Shown: positions 58,583 to 64,000 of the stretch, in pieces | Layout: every line of letters starts with the position of its first letter | How positions within the stretch are numbered: position 1 is the stretch's first letter | Origin: Galerina marginata | Taxonomy: Eukaryota > Basidiomycota > Agaricomycetes > Agaricales > Galerinaceae | Reading direction: 5' to 3' | Length of the DNA: 64,000 nt | NCBI GenBank assembly: GCA_023014335.1 | Contig: JAECYW010000002.1 | Location: 3,782,001-3,846,000, forward strand | The notes under the pieces: model-generated | The model's input: only the letters and a program-made list of their open reading frames with translations | Told to the model about the DNA's origin: nothing | The model's database searches: none | Made by a program: the position numbers and the translations under genes

Positions 58583-60508
58583 TTTATGATGAAGTTCACC
58601 TTGTCGATGTACTCGTGTCTCCAAACTTGTCACGTTGTTGTACAATATCATTTGCATTGATTCGCGGTTAGCATGCGCGGGGCTGAAGTGCGCGTGAAAA
58701 TATCCCTACTGTGGATGGGCGCGATTGAACGCGGTAAACCAGACTGGTCAGGCACAACTAACAAATGGCTTTCCTAAATTAGGCAAATAACTTCCCAAAC
58801 GGATGCAGATGAAACGCATATTTCAAATCCTATGTCTAAATTAGCGATAAATCGGCCAAATTATTCCAAAAAGAGGTTTTGTTTCGCAAGGTGTAATTTA
58901 TATAACCCGAGGTTCCACAAGTGATTCAACGACTCGGAAAGCAGAAGGAAACATTCACAATCCTGCATCGCAAAGTATAAACAGGGAGAGGTTGCGAGAA
59001 CTTGAATTTTGACTTCCAATTCTGTCTGCGTTGATATACTTTAATCCTGAAGTATAATTTTCTTCTCGACCTTCGCTGGCATTTTTCGCCCCGCCCGACA
59101 GAAAAGTCAGTATTCCTATGCTCCCGAAAGCCGAGAGAGGCCGAAAACAGTGGGTGTCTCCAACGTCTCTAGTGGGTGCTACAGTCGTCGAGATAGTTCT
59201 TACACGACGGCTGAAACCCTCAGTTTGCGGCGGCACCATTGGTTCTTGATCGAAACATCGGTGAATATACGAAGATGACTTGCAAGAAGGCTGTGTAACG
59301 AGAAACGAGGGTGTGACAGGCGTTGTAAAATTAGCAATAGGATGAGTTTTTGGAAGGGATGTTGCTGACAATGTTGAAGGGCATTTTACAGTAAATGGAG
59401 TCAGGAGACTGCTGTACGGTGGTGATGTTATTTGGCTGGGTATCACAGGACGAGCTATATGTTATGATCATGATCCGCATCGGGGAGGGGGAAGGGCACG
59501 GCGCTTCACTAACACAACTAACCTTTCTAACCTCCTCATGATCTTGACGATTTCGAGGACAGTTCAATCAAAACTTGCCCTCCGTCCGGGTTCATGGTGC
59601 CGTTTGAAACTTTGTTGCGCCGTTTTCATTCCTTTACTGCGTCTTTATTCGAATGGCCCCACAATTTCAGGTATATAGAATATCGGGACTCCTTAACTCC
59701 TTAGATAGAAAGTATTAAGAATAAGTAGACCTGCATATTCTGTCATTTAGACTATGCACGCTCCGTGTTGAGAGGCACGTACGTCGGAGCGGGAAACCGC
59801 AAGATAAAGTAGTTCTTTTCATATTCGAGGCCGCTAGCCAGTCTGTGAGACACTCTTCTAACTCTTCTTTGTGGTCATAGTACCGCTCTCGGGCTGCCAC
59901 CTGGGGTTTGGGTTTGTGGAGGGACATTTGGACGGATAAAGTTCCGAGTCAGGGGTGGGGTGGTTAGTTCCATCGCTGCACTAGCCAGTCCAAATGAGAC
60001 TCAGAAAACCGTTACACCATGGCCTTCCGTTTGTCCGATCACATAAGTGCCGAAAGTGGCGAACCATAAACAGGGTGTAAGAAGAGACGAGAATCAGATT
60101 TCAATTAAATGGTTCCACAATCACTTACCGGGTTAGTAGGCGAGTTACAAAGCTGCCCTCGATACAATTGATAGAACTGTTGGATAAATATAGGTGGGGA
60201 GGCGCAAAGGCTGCAACGAGTCAGCAGCTTGAATTAATGACCGCGGAAGCGCATAATTCTTGCAGTAAATAACCTCAAATATGCAGGAGGTCGTTCTTTT
60301 CTGGCATAGGAGTTGTGGTGGGCAGTGGTGAGTGATGAACGTTGAAATATTGACATCCAACAGATCTAGACTGAGTATGGACACGGACACGGCCCGGATG
60401 TGATCCGTGGTTGAAATGCAAACTGGCATTAATATTTTCACTAAGCTCTTTTGACTCGCTCATCATCAGTCAAAACTCCTCCCAAAGTTCGTCCAAGGCT
60501 CTTCAATT
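58583..60508. other. 1.9-kb region without convincing genes
   Basis: Open frames on the minus strand (59446-58955 and 59927-59715) lack recognisable motifs and a consistent exon set. A TATATAA word is at about 58899. Nothing else stands out. Confidence 0.45.
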
Positions 60509-62656
60509 ATGGATCCAAAACACCCTTGGTATCGACTTATAGAGAAGGTTTTCAACTTCGCACCCGATCCTTTCCTTGAACAACAGAAGGGGTTTGAGGA
60601 GATCCCACCACCAACATCTGGGTTAACTTTCTACGACCGGCACGTTGATCCCAGACTTTCCTGTACCTCCCTGGCGGAGTTCCCGTCAATTGGCCCAGTA
60701 CTGTCCAAGATTTGCGATGAAGCTATCGACGCGTACCTCAAGGCGGGCCATCGTTTCACGGCGGATTGGTGGATTTCGATGTTGGACACCAAACCAACCT
60801 TCCTCCGCAACGCTCTCAGCGTCGGCGCATTTTATTCAGATTACATGGGTGACGTTGCACATTCTTTTCCTTCCAAATTTTACTTCCACCCTCGGAGTTC
60901 GACTTGGCGAACTATTTTCTACGTTATTCCGGAGCCCTTTCCAGATGAGCCGACCTTCGCGTGTCAGTCCACCCTACGCGTCCTTTTCAATGTCCACGCA
61001 CCTCCACCCGATCTTAGCGAAATTCTCACCACCAGTGAAACACTTGAGAAATTGAAAGATATGGCAGGCAAGTTTCCGCACATGGCAACTTGGCATTTCT
61101 ATCCCATGACTTCTGATGGTAAATACTTATTGAAACACATGGAAGGCAGCCGCCATTTTCGATGGGAGACCCCACGGACTAAAAGATACACAACGGTATC
61201 ACATACCGTACCGCCTCTGGATGCCGAAGACGGGATTTTTGGCAAGGCTCGGCTTTCCCTGCCAGCGACACGCAGAAAAACAGTGAAACGGCGTCGACAA
61301 CTCGGAGGGGAGACTGAAGCATCGACAGGTGCCTCTTCTCTACTTCAGAAGAAGTCTCGCTACATTAATATTTCGCGGAAGTCTATAAAGAGTACACGCC
61401 TTGACCCTGGTCAGTATATACAACATGTGAGTGATTCTCGTCAGCGACTCATAAGTGGAGTAACAAGGCATAACAAAACCAGGCGTGGGCTACTGCCGTT
61501 GAACGAGATTCTACTTTCATAATCTTCAACTGCGGAATATACGAGCGCATTGGCGTTCGCCACAGGGAATCTCAAACACTTTATCTTTCGCCCCTGATTG
61601 AACCAATTAGTTGCCAGGATCCTCCCCATGGCAAACTCCACATTGGGCTGCATCTCGCAATTGTTCAGGATCTCTTGCAGCGTTATGAAGCGGGATTACC
61701 GAAAGGTGGCAAAAAGCGCTCTGCAGAACATCTCCACAACCTTGAGAAGCTGACAAACGCGAAGCGGAGGAAATATTCCCTAAAAGAATTGAACGAAAAT
61801 ATCAACCAGGTGAGACAATCTGGAACAATATCTGCATCCTTCCTCATGCTTATTTCTTTAGATTGCGGAAGCATTGGGTGAGAGGGAACTGGCGTTAGTT
61901 ACTCTGAATTATGGAATCTACACATCACCTGTCCCGGCCGCTTTCCTGCGTCTTGCTTCGTCGTGCGCTCCTGGTTGCAATCGCGCGTTTACACCCACTG
62001 ACAAGTCCAAATTTGATCAGACGGAGTATTTCGAACTCATTTTGGGTGAATCTGTGGGTGATGGTGCAGTTGGTGTTGTCCATCCTGGGGCCCTTTCTGT
62101 GACACTGGCGTCTGGTGAGATATTGAGCCATAATTTGATGGTGAAACTTGCCTTCACGGAAGAGCAACAACAAAAGTTACGCGACGAATACAAAATTTAT
62201 ACACACTTAGCTTCAGTGAAGACAGAAACGGATGCGATCGTGATAGCCCACGGTTTGTTTATGGACCCAGATTCGGGCACCCTGGCCCTTTTCATGGAGG
62301 ACGGTGGCCAAAGCCTCAGAAGTATGGCAGACGATGACCCTACGAGATATGAACGACTGTTACGTGAAGAACGGTACCTCTCTTCTTTTCTTCTCTGCGT
62401 CCTAGTTTCTTACTCATCCCCATGTCACAGACAGCCATTCCTGAGAGCATTAAAATGCCTTCACGATGCAGGCGTTCGCCATCGCGACATTCGGCCGGAA
62501 AACATTCTAGTTAATGACCTGGGCAAGGTCTCTATCATAGATTTCGATCGCGCAGTCGTGGAAATTTTAGATTATGTGACCCCAGAATTCAAGACGGAAG
62601 TGGGTCGCCTGGAAGCTCTTCTTGAGGGCGAGGACGTTGATGGGTGGGGTTCGTGA
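60509..62656 (+). CDS. Fungal kinase-like protein, type B, copy 2
   Basis: Four exons (60509-61426, 61483-61809, 61862-62373, 62431-62656) give 660 aa, with the same phases as the gene at 43748 and an exon 3 of identical length (512 nt). Begins MDPKHPWYRLIEKVFNF. LTFYDRHVDPR, YERIGVRHRESQTLYLSPLIE and a basic linker (KRRRQ) are conserved. The kinase part has SVGDGAVGVVHPG, MVKLAF, RDEYKIY, HRDIRPEN (603-610) and DFD (623-625), ending 35 residues later at GEDVDGWGS. As in copy 1 there is no APE segment or C-lobe. The shared end (GEDVD.W) suggests the short form is the family's real C-terminus, not a truncation. Confidence 0.83.
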
Positions 62657-63297
62657 CAGCTTCTACTCTTGGTGCTTGGTACAACCGATTCGGCCTTGGT
62701 ATCACATCCCTAACGCTTCTAATTATAAGTCACTGTATCCCGTGGGTGTAACGCAAAGCCAAGGGCAGTGAGAAAAATTCTCTGACTACTTCATCCTATA
62801 CAGTCATTGGCGTTGTGGGTTTTCGATTCTGTCCACTATACATTACAATTGTCAATTGTTTCATAACTGCAATACAATAGGTTGCTGAAGGACCCTTGTT
62901 TCCAAAAAGTAAAGTACCAACTAGTGAATCCACGAACTTCAAGAAGCCAGTATTGAGTTAAGCTTACACAAGGATGGCCTAACTGGACTACAACGACGTT
63001 GTCAAAATGCGCGGTATATATTCTATTGTAAACTATCCCTCGAATCAATCGATGAGCGCTGACGCAAATTTAGAACAAATAAACCTTACGACCAACGACA
63101 AACATCTGTCAGACGTGACATCAAGCTATTGTTAATAGTTGCGGTCAGTATCGCCTTCTTGACTTTAACGTGGAGGTGGTTTCTACCTAATAGGCGCCAA
63201 AGATCAACCCAGGAGTGTATAAAGAGTTGGTTTGAGACGACAATGGAGGGCATAATTGACTGCCTGTTCCTCCTTATCTTAACTCGGGTCTCGTCCC
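62657..63297. other. Spacer between the type B and type A genes
   Basis: No gene seen; 3' region and promoter. Confidence 0.5.
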
Positions 63298-64000
63298 ATG
63301 TCTTCACCAACACCAAAGAAACCAAAGCAAAATCCTGCCGATTCCGTACCTCAGATTCAATCCCGTCGACGACGACAAAAGCAGCCGCCGGCTGATTTAC
63401 CTGCGCATGCACAGAGCAATGTCATAAGTCAATCAAGTTCGGAGACCGGAACTCAGCCTGTTCTCGAAACATTTGAGGAGCTTTTCAGGTGGAAACCTCA
63501 AAAGATTCATCCTTCCTCCCGTCATTCCCCGTCGAGGTCGACCCGACCACCCAAGTATTTTGACATGCACCTGGACAAATCTCTTCGGCTGAAGCAGGTC
63601 GTAATTGTGAAGGACCTACCCGCAATCTTGGCTCTCGAGTGCGACAAACACATGGCCACTATGCGTACTTCCATGGAAAGCGTACTGGCCGAAAAAATTC
63701 CCGCCATGCCTCGTCGCGATATCTTTCCTGATATCAGGACAGAAGCTCAACTGGCTCGCTGGTACACTGAAGCGCGTATTTCGGTTTTGACTGCTGCAGC
63801 TTCGGGTCTACTTTTTCAAAAATACTGGAGTTCACCTTTTTCTGTGACTATATCGTCAGAAGACACTCGGGTTAACCAGGACAAAGCAGAAGCGGATGCA
63901 TTCCTGCAACTTGATATACAAAAGTGTGCTGATCTCTCGACGCCAGATAATTTCCGTGACAAATCTGACCTGATTCAAAAATACTGCTTCAACCAATTGG
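63298..64000 (+). CDS. Fungal kinase-like protein, type A, copy 2 (5' part, cut by the window)
   Basis: Open from ATG 63298 to the edge, 234 codons without a stop. Starts MSSPTPKKPKQNPADSV with a basic N-terminus (SRRRRQKQ), then FEELFRWKPQKIHPSS and PPKYFDMHLDKSLRLKQVVIV. These align with FLDKLFDWDPHTLEKSS and YYDMHLEPSLRLKKVVVV of the type A gene at 40896, as does AASGLLFQKYW with AASGILYNRFF. It is therefore a second type A member. Whether its kinase part, beyond the window, has kept HRD and DFD cannot be seen here. Confidence 0.8.
   Translation, partial: MSSPTPKKPKQNPADSVPQIQSRRRRQKQPPADLPAHAQSNVISQSSSETGTQPVLETFEELFRWKPQKIHPSSRHSPSRSTRPPKYFDMHLDKSLRLKQVVIVKDLPAILALECDKHMATMRTSMESVLAEKIPAMPRRDIFPDIRTEAQLARWYTEARISVLTAAASGLLFQKYWSSPFSVTISSEDTRVNQDKAEADAFLQLDIQKCADLSTPDNFRDKSDLIQKYCFNQL

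Noticed and set aside
58955..59446. 163-codon minus-strand frame
   Set aside because: Ser/Thr/Pro-rich without motifs; no convincing flanking exons.
59715..59927. Minus-strand fragment with a spliced reading ending YFILRFPAPTYVPLNTERA
   Set aside because: A 40-nt intron would give a plausible C-terminus, but no upstream exons could be found, so the gene could not be defined.

Overview
This is a piece of a fungal nuclear genome, almost certainly a basidiomycete of the Agaricomycetes type. Genes are dense, most are split by many introns of about 50-65 nt with GT..AG borders, 5' and 3' gaps are short in the housekeeping part, and several families (UNC93-like transporters, short fungal kinase-like proteins, MYND-finger proteins, F-box proteins) occur as local paralogues. 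I saw no tRNA, rRNA, CRISPR or bacterial-type feature. All exon borders below were derived by hand from reading frame, splice dinucleotides and family conservation; none is backed by transcripts.

Region 1 (1-13910) is a conserved housekeeping block. On alternating strands it holds VPS27 (cut by the left edge), ARP5, a Sec4/Rab8-type GTPase, a Dbf2/Sid2-type NDR kinase, an unknown 308-aa protein, RPA12, OST5 and YOP1. Neighbours share short bidirectional promoters (VPS27/ARP5, RAB/DBF2, OST5/YOP1), and RPA12 and OST5 converge with a single base between their stop codons.

Region 2 (13911-24742) is a roughly 4-kb stretch without convincing genes, carrying a dispersed short repeat, followed by two tandem 494-aa UNC93-like membrane proteins with the same 12-exon structure. 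Region 3 (24743-28987) is conserved again: an LTA4 hydrolase/aminopeptidase and, converging on it, an ArfGAP. Region 4 (28988-35136) is an accessory island with broken repeats (including a degenerate copy of the ArfGAP 5' end), an F-box protein and a 251-aa orphan gene lying between two direct repeats. Region 5 (35137-38380) is one long low-complexity gene whose C-terminus looks like the PP1-docking end of Bni4/Afr1-type scaffolds.

Region 6 (40183-46000) starts a family cluster: one kinase-like gene whose kinase domain has lost its catalytic motifs (type A) followed by a related gene with HRD and DFD motifs but almost no C-lobe (type B). Region 7 (46822-49644) returns to conserved genes: an F-box protein, DPM1 and an LSm-fold Naa38-like protein. 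Region 8 (50110-58582) holds a tandem pair of small lectin-like genes, the first with a stop at codon 3, an inverted-repeat element, and a tandem pair of MYND-finger genes. Region 9 (60509-64000) holds a second type B kinase gene and the start of a second type A gene, cut by the right edge.

The best candidate for a poorly described system is the type A/type B kinase-like family: two paired loci in 23 kb, one predicted pseudokinase and two minimal kinases ending about 32-35 residues after DFD, interspersed with duplicated lectin-like and MYND genes.
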